Source of the DNA: Myroides pelagicus
GTDB lineage: Bacteria; Bacteroidota; Bacteroidia; Flavobacteriales; Flavobacteriaceae
DNA length: 64,000 nucleotides
Assembly: GCF_009711055.1 (NCBI RefSeq)
Contig: NZ_WMJY01000004.1
Span: 1 to 64,000 of the forward strand
Direction: 5' to 3'
Position numbers and translations under genes: made by a program. This document shows positions 1 through 8,208 of this stretch, one piece after another. The notes under the pieces were generated by a model. The model did no database searches. It was not told the DNA's origin and was given only the letters and a program-made list of their open reading frames with translations. Every line of letters starts with the position of its first letter. The first letter of the stretch is position 1.

Positions 1-47
1 TTTAAATGCTGTTGCATTTATTTGTTGAATCTAAGCAATTATAAATT

Positions 48-1280
48 TTATTCTTCTGAATTTTCTCCCAATAAATGATCGTAGTCTGGGTACAAAAAGT
101 TGTTGTAAGGAAAACGTGTTATGTGTATTTCTCTTACTTTTTCGTAAACTTTTTTTCTGAATTCTTCGAAGTTTTCTTTATTCGTAGCTGAAATAAATAT
201 GGCGTTGTTTTCACCAACTTTATTCATCCAAGTATTCTTCCACTCTTCGATAGAGTAATGTTTAGAGGTACGCTCAGTCATTAGGTCATCTTCTTGAATA
301 GTTTCAGGTACATAAGCATCAATTTTATTGAAAATCATTATAGTTGGTTTATCATCACTCTTTATGTCTTTAAGAATTTCTTTTACTGAAGCTATATGAT
401 CTTCAAAATCGTGATGTGAAATATCAACGACATGTAATAACAGGTCTGCTTCTCTTACTTCATCTAGCGTACTTTTGAATGATTCAACTAATTGAGTTGG
501 TAACTTACGGATAAATCCAACTGTATCTGAAAGTAAGAAAGGTAAATTACCAATTACAATTTTTCGTACTGTTGTGTCAAGTGTGGCAAATAGTTTATTT
601 TCAACGAATACCTCACTTTTACCAATAGCATTCATTAATGTTGACTTACCAACATTTGTATACCCTACTAAAGCGACACGCACCATAGCACCGCGGTTGC
701 TACGTTGAGACGCCATTTGTTTATCGATCACTTTTAGTTTATCTCTTAATAGGGCTATTCTATCACGTACAATACGTCTATCTGTTTCAATTTCTGTTTC
801 TCCTGGTCCTCTCATACCAATTCCTCCTCTTTGACGCTCAAGGTGTGTCCACATCCCTGATAATCGCGGAAGTAAATACTGAAATTGGGCAAGCTCTACT
901 TGAGTTCTTGCATAAGAAGTCTGCGCACGTTGTGCAAATATATCTAAGATGAGGTTTGTTCTATCTAGTACTTTGCAGTCGAGTAATTTAGAGATGTTTT
1001 TTTGTTGTGCTGGAGATAGCTCATCATCGAAGATTACCGTGTGTATATCGTTTTCTACAATATACTGATGTATCTCTTCCATTTTTCCCGTACCTACAAA
1101 CGTCTTTGGATTTGGTCTATCCATTTTTTGAGAAAAACGTTTATGTACTTGTCCTCCTGCAGTAAAGGTCAAAAACTCTAATTCGTCTAAATACTCATTA
1201 AGTTTTGACTCATCTTGGTCTTGTGTAATAATTCCTACTATTACTGAACGCTCAAAGTTTATTTCTTCTCTTTCTATCAT
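48..1280 (-). CDS. hflX: GTPase HflX
   Basis: Ribosome-associated GTPase of the HflX family, 410 aa, which in other bacteria splits or rescues stalled ribosomes. The N-terminal HflX domain (about 1-190) contains the family signature RGPGETEIETDRR near residues 147-159. The G domain follows, with P-loop GYTNVGKST (about 206-214), switch motif DTVG (252-255) and NKID (318-321). Length is normal for the family. A candidate promoter box lies just upstream (1298-1305, minus strand). The gene stands alone in this window and its downstream neighbour is outside it. The family assignment is clear from the motifs; the cellular role is taken from the family. Confidence 0.96.
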   Translation of the reverse strand: MIEREEINFERSVIVGIITQDQDESKLNEYLDELEFLTFTAGGQVHKRFSQKMDRPNPKTFVGTGKMEEIHQYIVENDIHTVIFDDELSPAQQKNISKLLDCKVLDRTNLILDIFAQRAQTSYARTQVELAQFQYLLPRLSGMWTHLERQRGGIGMRGPGETEIETDRRIVRDRIALLRDKLKVIDKQMASQRSNRGAMVRVALVGYTNVGKSTLMNAIGKSEVFVENKLFATLDTTVRKIVIGNLPFLLSDTVGFIRKLPTQLVESFKSTLDEVREADLLLHVVDISHHDFEDHIASVKEILKDIKSDDKPTIMIFNKIDAYVPETIQEDDLMTERTSKHYSIEEWKNTWMNKVGENNAIFISATNKENFEEFRKKVYEKVREIHITRFPYNNFLYPDYDHLLGENSEE

Positions 1281-1297
1281 GAATGTGAGTTATATGA

Positions 1298-1305
1298 CAA
1301 AATTA
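1298..1305 (-). promoter_or_regulatory. Candidate -7 box of hflX
   Basis: Read on the minus strand this is TAATTTTG, an exact match to the Bacteroidota -7 consensus TAnnTTTG. It lies about 18 bases before the hflX ATG. Confidence 0.55.
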
Positions 1306-1495
1306 GTAAAAATGTGAGACTAATAGTTGGTCTAGGCTAAAAAGAATTATTGCTGATTTGAGACTTATACGTTTATACATTAATAATTTAGCAAGTTGTT
1401 AAAGGTTTGATATCTTCATTTTCTGTATCTTGCTATTGCATTGGTACGTTTATTGTTTTTAAACTTACTCTTGTCAATTAAAATACTATTTGATT

Positions 1496-2572
1496 ATGAA
1501 AGAGTTGAGATTTTTGATGTGTCTATTTTCCCTGTTGATAGGTGGAGTAATAATGGCACAAAAAACTACTATACAGGCTGTGAATTATGGAATTAGTGAT
1601 AATTTAGATATTCAAGCTGTTGCCTCTATATTTGGGCAATCGACTGATTTAGCCGATTTTGAATATCGTTTAAATGACCCTAACGCGCGTATTTCAAATC
1701 TTGATTTGAATAATGACGGTTATGTAGATTATCTACGAGTTGTAGAAGTTGTTGAGGATTATACACACCTAATAATAGTCCAAGCTGTTCTTGGGAGAGA
1801 TCTATATCAAGATGTCTTGACGATTGAGATTGAAAAGGACAACCGTAGAGGAACGACTTATATTCAATTTGTAGGGAATCCATTTTTTTATGGTCCAAAC
1901 TATATTTATGAACCGGTATATTATACTCAGCCTCCTTTGTTTTCGATCTTTTGGAGTTCTTCTTATCGACCTTATTATTCGGGTTGGTCTTGGGGGTATT
2001 ATCCTAGTTATTATTACTCGTATTCACCTTACCCGACTCAACGTTATGTAACCCATGTTCACGCTCATATTAATGTGAACAATAATTATTTCTATCATCC
2101 ATATCGCTATAGTTATCGAGCGGAATCAATGTATGCTAATAATCGTACAACATATTATGAGAAGAGTAATCCTAGTCGAGATTTTCGTACGACTTATAAA
2201 GAAGCAGGTTATACTAACCAGCGTGATTTAAACTATAGTAGAGGTAATATTTATTCTAACAACAGCAGTTATAGCCGCTCTAATTACTCAAGAGGGGATA
2301 GTGGAACAAGTAGTAGCAACAGCAGTTATAGCCGCTCTAATTACTCAAGAGGGGATAGTGGAACAAGTAGTAACAACAGCAGTTATAGCCGTTCTAATTA
2401 CTCAAGAAGTAATAGTGGAACAAGTAGTAACAACAGCGGTTATAGTCGCTCCAATTACTCAAGAGGTAATAGTGGAACAAATAGTAACAACAGCAGTTAT
2501 AGTCGTTCTAATTATTCAAGAGGGAATAGCAACTCTAGTTCAAGAAGTGGAAGCACTACTTATAGTCGATAA
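1496..2572 (+). CDS. Secreted protein with tandem Ser/Tyr/Asn/Arg-rich repeats
   Basis: Protein of 358 aa with no recognised family. The ATG at 1496 is preferred over an in-frame TTG six bases earlier. Residues 1-22 form a signal peptide ending at MAQ. Residues about 60-75 hold a DLNNDGYVDYL stretch that fits a calcium-binding EF-hand/dockerin-type loop. A Tyr/Pro-rich central part follows (YYPSYYYSYSPY). The C-terminus from about residue 256 is built of 19-residue repeats of the form NSSYSRSNYSRGDSGTSSN, encoded by 57-bp DNA repeats (2261-2545). It is probably exported to the periplasm or cell surface. The repeat region is low-complexity, basic and aromatic, and may be structural or adhesive. 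Function is unknown. Confidence 0.75.
   Translation: MKELRFLMCLFSLLIGGVIMAQKTTIQAVNYGISDNLDIQAVASIFGQSTDLADFEYRLNDPNARISNLDLNNDGYVDYLRVVEVVEDYTHLIIVQAVLGRDLYQDVLTIEIEKDNRRGTTYIQFVGNPFFYGPNYIYEPVYYTQPPLFSIFWSSSYRPYYSGWSWGYYPSYYYSYSPYPTQRYVTHVHAHINVNNNYFYHPYRYSYRAESMYANNRTTYYEKSNPSRDFRTTYKEAGYTNQRDLNYSRGNIYSNNSSYSRSNYSRGDSGTSSSNSSYSRSNYSRGDSGTSSNNSSYSRSNYSRSNSGTSSNNSGYSRSNYSRGNSGTNSNNSSYSRSNYSRGNSNSSSRSGSTTYSR
2261..2545 (+). repeat. 57-bp tandem repeats inside a coding region
   Basis: Five consecutive 57-bp units begin at 2261, 2318, 2375, 2432 and 2489. The first two are nearly identical and the later ones diverge by single bases. The unit length is a multiple of three, so gain or loss of units changes protein length without breaking the frame. 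Confidence 0.9.
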
Positions 2573-2583
2573 CATATAAACAA

Positions 2584-2612
2584 AAAAGGAGACGTTTTAC
2601 GCGTCTCCTTTT
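2584..2612. terminator. Bidirectional terminator between convergent genes
   Basis: Arms 2584-2594 (AAAAGGAGACG) and 2602-2612 (CGTCTCCTTTT) pair perfectly around a 7-base loop. The A-rich and T-rich flanks suit termination from both sides. Confidence 0.85.
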
Positions 2613-2613
2613 C

Positions 2614-3402
2614 TTATTCGAATATTTCATTCAATACCTTGGCTAAACGAAGACCACCTTTCAATAATTGACTTTCTACGTCATATTTAAAGTCATAATG
2701 GTATCGGTAACTAAGAGATTGATTATCTTCAACACTATCATATAGTTTGTTAGCTAAAGTATAGGAGTCATATAGCCAATCTTCTAAAGAACCTTTAACA
2801 ATTTCAGTATTGTGTTTTTTGTCGTGTACATCTAATACTGTAGCATATTCTGTATAACTGTATTTGTCGAAATCTACTAAAGCAGAATCCCATAAGCTAT
2901 GTAGGTTAGTACTTTTTCTAAACCATTCTACTTTAACGCGATTCCCCCCTAGGTCTTCTGGTCGACCAAGGTGTAATGGTTGGTGAGCATCTCCAATTAA
3001 GTGAATTAAGAAATAGAGCTTTTGTTGTTTTTCCTCAAGGCTTAAATTGCCATTTTTAAGTTCATCTATTAGTAAAAGTGTTCGCTTATATAGGTTCTTC
3101 TCAGTAGATTGTGCTAATGTATTGTCAAATGCCTCTCTATCAATATTAGCATCAAGATTGATGTAATGCCATGAGTCTGCGAATTTCCATGCAGAGTCTG
3201 ATTTTAAAAAGTCTGGCCAATTTGCCCAATACGCAAGTTGTTGTTTGCCAATGATTTTAGCAAGTTCTCTTTTTGATTTCTTCGTTAGATTGCGTTCTGC
3301 GATTTCTGAAACTACGCGGTGACCAGTAGTTCCCCATGCTAAAGCTTCTGTTACTTGTAATGTAAATAGGAATACAAGTATCAAATAAATAGATTTTTTC
3401 AT
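2614..3402 (-). CDS. S1/P1 family nuclease (zinc-dependent, secreted)
   Basis: Secreted S1/P1-type nuclease of 262 aa, expected to degrade single-stranded nucleic acids and release 5' nucleotides through a trinuclear zinc site. A signal peptide (about 1-22) ends near LAWG, so the mature protein starts with the Trp that ligates zinc in this family. Other family marks are GTTGHRVV, the HLIGDAHQPLH segment, GGN, and later His/Asp residues. Length is normal. It starts 13 bases beyond the stop codon of the acyl-CoA thioesterase gene, so the two may be co-transcribed, although their functions are not obviously linked. A shared terminator closes it off from the convergent repeat protein. Confidence 0.9.
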   Translation of the reverse strand: MKKSIYLILVFLFTLQVTEALAWGTTGHRVVSEIAERNLTKKSKRELAKIIGKQQLAYWANWPDFLKSDSAWKFADSWHYINLDANIDREAFDNTLAQSTEKNLYKRTLLLIDELKNGNLSLEEKQQKLYFLIHLIGDAHQPLHLGRPEDLGGNRVKVEWFRKSTNLHSLWDSALVDFDKYSYTEYATVLDVHDKKHNTEIVKGSLEDWLYDSYTLANKLYDSVEDNQSLSYRYHYDFKYDVESQLLKGGLRLAKVLNEIFE

Positions 3403-3415
3403 ATGTATGGTATGG

Positions 3416-3928
3416 TTATTCTTTGAATAGAGCGATTAACTCTGTTGCTTCATTTGCTTTCATTTTTCCAGCTAATACTAGACTCAACTGTTTACGTCTT
3501 AATGCGCCAATATAACGCTCTTGCTCTAGGTCTGATTCTGGAAGTATTTCAGGTATTTGTACTGGGTGTCCTGTATCATCTACAGCAACAAAAGTATATA
3601 TTGCTTCATTTGCTTTCTTTTTCGAACCTGATTCTCTGTCTTCGATCCAAACGTCGATATAAACTTCCATTGAGCTATTAAATGCTCTTGATATTTTAGC
3701 TTCTACTGTTACTACACTTCCTAGTGGAATAGGTCTGTTGAAAGCTACGTGATTTACTGAAGCGGTAACACACACTCTTCTAGAATGTCTTCTAGCTGCA
3801 ATACCTGCTGCTCTATCCATTCTTGCTAATAGTTCACCACCGAACATATTGTTTAAAGGGTTTGTTTCTCCTGGAAGTACCAAGTCTGTCATATAAGTCG
3901 CTGATGCAGATACTAATTTTGCGTCCAT
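3416..3928 (-). CDS. Acyl-CoA thioesterase, hotdog fold
   Basis: Cytosolic acyl-CoA hydrolase of the YciA/BACH type, 170 aa. It carries the hotdog-fold segment NPLNNMFGGELLARMDRAAG (about residues 21-40) and SVNHVAFNRPIPLGS further on. It is expected to hydrolyse acyl-CoA to free acid and CoA. A strong -7 box lies upstream at 3945-3952. It is the first gene of a probable two-gene unit with the S1/P1 nuclease. Substrate length cannot be told from sequence. Confidence 0.9.
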   Translation of the reverse strand: MDAKLVSASATYMTDLVLPGETNPLNNMFGGELLARMDRAAGIAARRHSRRVCVTASVNHVAFNRPIPLGSVVTVEAKISRAFNSSMEVYIDVWIEDRESGSKKKANEAIYTFVAVDDTGHPVQIPEILPESDLEQERYIGALRRKQLSLVLAGKMKANEATELIALFKE

Positions 3929-3944
3929 GTATTTTAATTTTGCG

Positions 3945-3952
3945 CAAATATA
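3945..3952 (-). promoter_or_regulatory. Candidate -7 box of the acyl-CoA thioesterase gene
   Basis: On the minus strand this reads TATATTTG, an exact TAnnTTTG match, 17 bases before the ATG. Confidence 0.6.
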
Positions 3953-3961
3953 CTATAAATA

Positions 3962-3994
3962 AAAATCCCGAAAGCCTTCAGTTTTCGGGATTTT
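3962..3994 (-). terminator. Terminator after the HU/SPOR gene
   Basis: Arms AAAATCCCGAAA (3962-3973) and TTTCGGGATTTT (3983-3994) are close to perfect complements. On the minus strand the hairpin is followed by a T-rich stretch. Confidence 0.75.
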
Positions 3995-4003
3995 GTTATA
4001 TCG

Positions 4004-4930
4004 TTATTGAACAAGTATCCAAGCATCAGTATTTAATGTCTGATGGATTTTTCTTAGTTCTTTTTGAGCTTCAACTTGGGTGGCATATCCACCGTAAGCC
4101 ACTGGGTACATTCCATATTTTGTTCTCTTAAGTGCTTGTGCATTAGTATAGCCTTTCTCTTTAAGCTTTTGAGCAACTGATTGGGCACTGTTTTCACTTC
4201 TGTATGCCGAAGCAATAATATAATATGGTGTGTTTACTATTTCTTCAATTTCATTTTTTACGGGTAAAGAAATTGTAGTAGCAGAGGGTTCCATTACGAA
4301 GGTAGCTTGTTGTATTTTGCTTTGGACCTGTGTTTGTACATTTTTTTCTATTTGTACAGCTTGAGCTTCTAAGTAATTGTCATATTCGTTGTACAATAGA
4401 CTGCCTATTCCCGCGATTATTGTTATAGTTGCAGCATATTTAAAGAAGTTATATACAGGTCTTCTTCTTTGAATAGGCACTATTTGTTTTTCTACAGTCT
4501 GTGGGGCTTGTCTATCGATTACTGCTGCATTAAGTGGTGTAAGCCCAAAAGCAGTCTTAAGTAATAAGTCAGAGGCTACAGGTTCAAAGGTTATTTTATT
4601 CTCTTGATTTGTTGTAAAAGTTCCAATACCATCAAGAATTAAAGCTTCCTCTGTTTCTAGTTGCTTGTTCCATTTATTAACCAGGTTTCTAATCGCTTGT
4701 AAAGCGTCTTCATAACCTATCTTTTCTACTCTCATTATGTAGTTTGCAAGTAAACCATCGTTGTTAGTGATACTCGCATTAAAAGATAGCTTTTTTGAAG
4801 GTGGGTAAAATGAGTTGCTTTCCTTGTCAAAATAAGAAGATCTCATTTCTGTCAAGAATGCTCCAAACCCTGGAATTATAACGCATTGATAGCGGTATAA
4901 AAGTGTTGATATGTATGCCTGTATATTCAT
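4004..4930 (-). CDS. HU-like domain and SPOR domain membrane protein
   Basis: Protein of 308 aa with the common Bacteroidota layout. An N-terminal CCDC81-type HU-like domain (about 1-130) begins IQAYISTLLYRYQCVIIPGFG. A single transmembrane segment follows (about 162-180) and a C-terminal SPOR domain (about 232-308), which in this family binds peptidoglycan stripped of stem peptides at division sites. The protein probably spans the inner membrane with the HU-like part in the cytoplasm, so a role in cell division or envelope work is likely but inferred. It has its own candidate promoter and a terminator. Confidence 0.85.
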   Translation of the reverse strand: MNIQAYISTLLYRYQCVIIPGFGAFLTEMRSSYFDKESNSFYPPSKKLSFNASITNNDGLLANYIMRVEKIGYEDALQAIRNLVNKWNKQLETEEALILDGIGTFTTNQENKITFEPVASDLLLKTAFGLTPLNAAVIDRQAPQTVEKQIVPIQRRRPVYNFFKYAATITIIAGIGSLLYNEYDNYLEAQAVQIEKNVQTQVQSKIQQATFVMEPSATTISLPVKNEIEEIVNTPYYIIASAYRSENSAQSVAQKLKEKGYTNAQALKRTKYGMYPVAYGGYATQVEAQKELRKIHQTLNTDAWILVQ

Positions 4931-4936
4931 ATCTTA

Positions 4937-4944
4937 CAAAAGTA
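4937..4944 (-). promoter_or_regulatory. Candidate -7 box of the HU/SPOR gene
   Basis: The minus strand reads TACTTTTG, an exact TAnnTTTG match, 7 bases before the ATG. Confidence 0.55.
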
Positions 4945-4981
4945 CATTAAACCTAAAATATTTCAAACTTTTTTTCTCGCT

Positions 4982-4989
4982 TATATTTG
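4982..4989 (+). promoter_or_regulatory. Candidate -7 box upstream of dprA
   Basis: TATATTTG matches TAnnTTTG about 125 bases before the likely dprA ATG. No clear -33 element was seen. Confidence 0.4.
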
Positions 4990-5112
4990 TATCGCTTTAT
5001 TTTAAGTGGTTGATTTATTTGTTTTTAAATAGTAATAACGATGCTTTTTTATCCTTTTTGGATTAGTTTTTGTGGCTCTTTTAATAAGTGTAATATACTT
5101 AAACTTTTTAAT

Positions 5113-6233
5113 ATGACAAAGGTAGAATTATCAGACGACGAGTTGTTTTATGCTATTGCTCTAACTAAGATAAGCGGTATTGGACCTGTATTGACTAAGC
5201 GTTTAATTGAATTCGCAGGTAGTGCTACTAATGTTTTTTCTCTCTCCTCTAAGGAATTGATTCAGGTTCCTAAAATTAACGAAAACTCTATAAGAAATTA
5301 TTGGAGAAGTCTGTTTTTGAATTAGCAGCGAAAGAGATGGAAGAGCTAATTAAGGCAAATTGTTTTGTTTATTATTATTATTATGATTATTACCCTCGTT
5401 TGTTGAGAGAGTGTGTTGATAGTCCATTACTTGTTTATTCTAAAAAACCATTATTCGATTGGAATAACTGTCGAGTGATTAGTATTATTGGTACTCGACA
5501 ACCGAGTAGTCGTGGGATTGCCTTTTGCGAAAAGTTAGTCGATGATTTATCGTATTATAACCCTGTTATTGTGAGTGGTTTAGCGTAGGGAGTTGATGTG
5601 TGTGCTCACAAGCGCGCTTTAGATAATGGTCTTCAGACCATCGCTATTCTTGGGCATGGATTAGATAGAGTTTATCCAGAGTATCACCAATTTATAGCTG
5701 ACCAGATTTGTGAGTACGGTAGTTTACTAACAGAGTTTCCTTTGTTCAGTAAGATTGAGAGGGAGAATTTCATTCAAAGGAATCGTTTGGTTGCTGGTAT
5801 CAGTTATGCTACAATTGTTATTGAAAGTGCTTTTAAAGGTGGGGCAATGAGTACGATTAATTATGCAAATGATTATAATAGAGATGTATTTGCTGTACCT
5901 GGCAGAGTTAATGATATTATGAGTCAAGGTTGTAATGAAGTTATCCGAACGCATCGTGCACAACTTTTGACTTCTGCTAGAGATATTATTACTGCTTTGA
6001 ATTGGGATTGCGAGCCTCGAAAAACAAAGCAAGTACAACCAGTTTTATTTCTTGATCTTACAGTAGAAGAGCAACAGGTTTTTGATTATTTGATTGAAGC
6101 GAAAAGGGAACTGCTAGACTTAATTGCTTTAGGAACAAGCCTTCCTATTTATAAAGTTAGTACTATTTTGCTTAATCTTGAATTAAAGGAGGGTGTTCGT
6201 CCCTTACCAGGTAAGTATTACGAGATTGTATAA
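5113..6233 (+). pseudogene. dprA: Broken DNA-processing protein DprA (frameshift and nonsense)
   Basis: DprA loads RecA onto incoming single-stranded DNA during natural transformation. The natural start is the ATG at 5113 (MTKVELSDDELFYAIALTKI), after which a helix-hairpin-helix-like segment reads to about 5293. One A appears to be missing in the run near 5296: restoring it gives IRKLLEKSVFELAAKEME and joins the next frame. That frame then carries the Rossmann-type segment ISIIGTRQPSSRG, followed by an in-frame TAG at 5586-5588 inside the family motif GLA-Y-GVD, where TAT/TAC would be expected. Downstream, ILGHGLDRVYPEYH and the IERENFIQRNRLVAGIS motif are intact to 6233. Corrected length would be about 373 aa, normal for flavobacterial DprA. 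The two independent lesions argue for a real pseudogene rather than one sequencing slip. Confidence 0.88.
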
Positions 6234-6266
6234 AAAAGTCGATAAGCTTTAACTTATCGACTTTTT
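6233..6266. terminator. Bidirectional terminator between dprA remnant and trpS
   Basis: Arms 6233-6246 (AAAAAGTCGATAAG) and 6253-6266 (CTTATCGACTTTTT) pair perfectly around a 6-base loop. Confidence 0.88.
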
Positions 6267-6269
6267 ACT

Positions 6270-7250
6270 TTATTGTACTTTAGTATATCCTAATTTCTCA
6301 CGAACTTTATTTAAAGTTCCTGTTGCGATGACTGAAGCTTTCTCTGCACCTATACCTAATAAGCGATCCACTTCATCTAAATTGTTGATGTAGTAATCGT
6401 ATTTCTCACGAATATCTTTAAACTTCTCTACAATCAGTTCGAAGAGTTCTTGTTTAGCATGTCCATATCCGTAGTTACCTCCTTGATACTTAGCTCTCAT
6501 TTGTTTTTCTTGTTCTGGAGTAGCTAATAGTTTATAGATTGTAAATACGTTACAAGTATCTGGATTCTTTGGGTCTTCTAATGGTGTACTATCTGTTTCG
6601 ATACTCATCACTTCTTTTCTCAATACTTTATCAGTTTGGAAGATATTGATTGTATTGTGTCTTGACTTAGACATTTTGTTACCATCAGTTCCCGGAACTA
6701 CCATAACTTGCTCTTGTATTTTTGCTTCTGGAAGTACGAAGGTTTCTCCCATTTGATGGTTGAAACGAGATGCCACATCACGTGTTATTTCCAAATGTTG
6801 TAATTGATCTTTACCTACTGGTACAAATTCAGCATCGTATAATAAAATATCAGCTGCCATTAGCATTGGATAAGTAAATAACCCTGCATTTACATCTGAT
6901 AATACATCTGCTTTATCTTTAAATGAATGTGCTAATGTAAGGCGTTGATACGGAAAGAAACAACTTAAGTACCAAGTCAATTCTGTTGTTTGCGGAACAT
7001 CTGATTGACGGTAGAAAGTTACGTGGCTCACATCTACACCACAAGCAAGCCAAGTAGCTGCTACACTATAGGTGTTTTCTCTTAATGTTTTTGCGTCTTT
7101 AATCTGCGTTGCTGAGTGCAAATTCGCAATAAAAATAAAAGACTCATTCTCTTTTTTATTGGCCATTTCTACTGCAGGTAGAATAGCTCCTAAAAGATTC
7201 CCTAAGTGTGGAGTTCCTGTACTCTGAACTCCTGTTAGAATTTTAGCCAT
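6270..7250 (-). CDS. trpS: Tryptophan-tRNA ligase
   Basis: Class I tryptophanyl-tRNA synthetase, 326 aa, charging tRNA-Trp with tryptophan using ATP. The start at 7250 (MAKILTGVQSTGTPHLGN) is chosen because a longer reading to 7280 would run into the candidate -7 box at 7278-7285. The HIGH-type motif is HLGN (15-18) and the KMSKS loop is intact (192-196). Length fits the family. Monocistronic, convergent with the dprA remnant. Confidence 0.96.
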   Translation of the reverse strand: MAKILTGVQSTGTPHLGNLLGAILPAVEMANKKENESFIFIANLHSATQIKDAKTLRENTYSVAATWLACGVDVSHVTFYRQSDVPQTTELTWYLSCFFPYQRLTLAHSFKDKADVLSDVNAGLFTYPMLMAADILLYDAEFVPVGKDQLQHLEITRDVASRFNHQMGETFVLPEAKIQEQVMVVPGTDGNKMSKSRHNTINIFQTDKVLRKEVMSIETDSTPLEDPKNPDTCNVFTIYKLLATPEQEKQMRAKYQGGNYGYGHAKQELFELIVEKFKDIREKYDYYINNLDEVDRLLGIGAEKASVIATGTLNKVREKLGYTKVQ

Positions 7251-7277
7251 TGCGTAATATAATTTTTTATTGAGTAA

Positions 7278-7285
7278 CAAAGATA
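7278..7285 (-). promoter_or_regulatory. Candidate -7 box of trpS
   Basis: The minus strand reads TATCTTTG, an exact TAnnTTTG match. It lies 27 bases before the preferred trpS ATG and helps decide that start. Confidence 0.6.
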
Positions 7286-7376
7286 GGTTTTTTGACGGTG
7301 TTTTTAGTTTTATTACATCTTACATTTTTTTATTGTTTACATTTGGTCATCAGAATTCTGTATTAAGCTTTAAGTA

Positions 7377-8138
7377 ATGATGAGATATTTACAAACTTTT
7401 TTTAGTTCGTTATGGCGATTGTGGTTTTATATTTTGATGATTATCGTCATCTTGGCTTTAAGTCCAATTCTTTTGTTTACAATATGGTCAGATCGTACCT
7501 ATAAGTATTTTTTTCAGTTAGCACGTATTTGGGCATATATTGTTTTCTATGGTTTGGGAATGAGATACCATATTGAACGCTTTCAACAGCTAGAAAGAGG
7601 TAAGAGTTATATGTTTATTGCCAACCATACTTCTATGCTTGACATCATGATGATGCTTATTTTAGTTAAAGACAATCCTTTTGTATTTGTTGGAAAGAAG
7701 GAGCTTTCAAAACTCCCTATATTCGGTTTTATCTATAAACGTACTTGTATTTTAGTGGATAGAAGAGATGCAAAAAGTAAAAAGCAAGTTTTTGAAAGTG
7801 CACAAGATCGTTTGAGTAAGGGGTTGAGTATTTGCATATTTCCTGAAGGAGGGGTAACTGATGATCGAACTATTATACTCGATAGTTTTAAAGATGGAGC
7901 TTTTCGTTTAGCTATTGATCATCAGATTCCAATTGTTCCAATTGCCTTTGGCCATTTGAGACACTATTTTCCCTTTGTTTGGGGCATTGGTCGCCCTGGT
8001 AATGTACCTGTAAAGGTATTTGAACCTATCGAAACCATTGGATTAACCATTGAAGATAGAAAACAATTAAAAGATAAGGCTTATAATCTGCTTTATCAAC
8101 CAGTAGCACAATGGGAAGAAGAATTTAGCAAATCCTAG
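7377..8138 (+). CDS. plsC: 1-acyl-sn-glycerol-3-phosphate acyltransferase
   Basis: Membrane-bound acyltransferase of 253 aa that makes phosphatidic acid from lysophosphatidic acid. A hydrophobic N-terminus (about 13-35) anchors it. The catalytic NHTSMLD motif (HX4D, 83-89) and the substrate-binding FPEGG (155-159) are both intact. Two ATG codons stand in a row at 7377 and 7380, so the start is uncertain by one codon. A terminator shared with recA follows. Confidence 0.93.
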   Translation: MMRYLQTFFSSLWRLWFYILMIIVILALSPILLFTIWSDRTYKYFFQLARIWAYIVFYGLGMRYHIERFQQLERGKSYMFIANHTSMLDIMMMLILVKDNPFVFVGKKELSKLPIFGFIYKRTCILVDRRDAKSKKQVFESAQDRLSKGLSICIFPEGGVTDDRTIILDSFKDGAFRLAIDHQIPIVPIAFGHLRHYFPFVWGIGRPGNVPVKVFEPIETIGLTIEDRKQLKDKAYNLLYQPVAQWEEEFSKS

Positions 8139-8156
8139 TTGATTTTTACATAATAG

Positions 8157-8193
8157 AAAAAGGCTCTCTTATCTTGTATAAGAGAGCCTTTTT
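8157..8193. terminator. Bidirectional terminator between plsC and recA
   Basis: Arms 8157-8172 and 8178-8193 are 16-bp perfect complements (core GGCTCTCTTAT) around a 5-base loop, with A and T runs at the ends. Confidence 0.9.
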
Positions 8194-8208
8194 CTATTAG
8201 AAGTAATT

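Noticed and set aside
3823..4131. Plus-strand frame opposite the thioesterase and HU/SPOR genes
   Set aside because: It spans a terminator hairpin and two well-supported minus-strand genes; no family features.
5041..5112. Longer N-terminus for dprA from an ATG at 5041
   Set aside because: Residues before the ATG at 5113 are low-complexity and unlike DprA; the family alignment starts at 5113.
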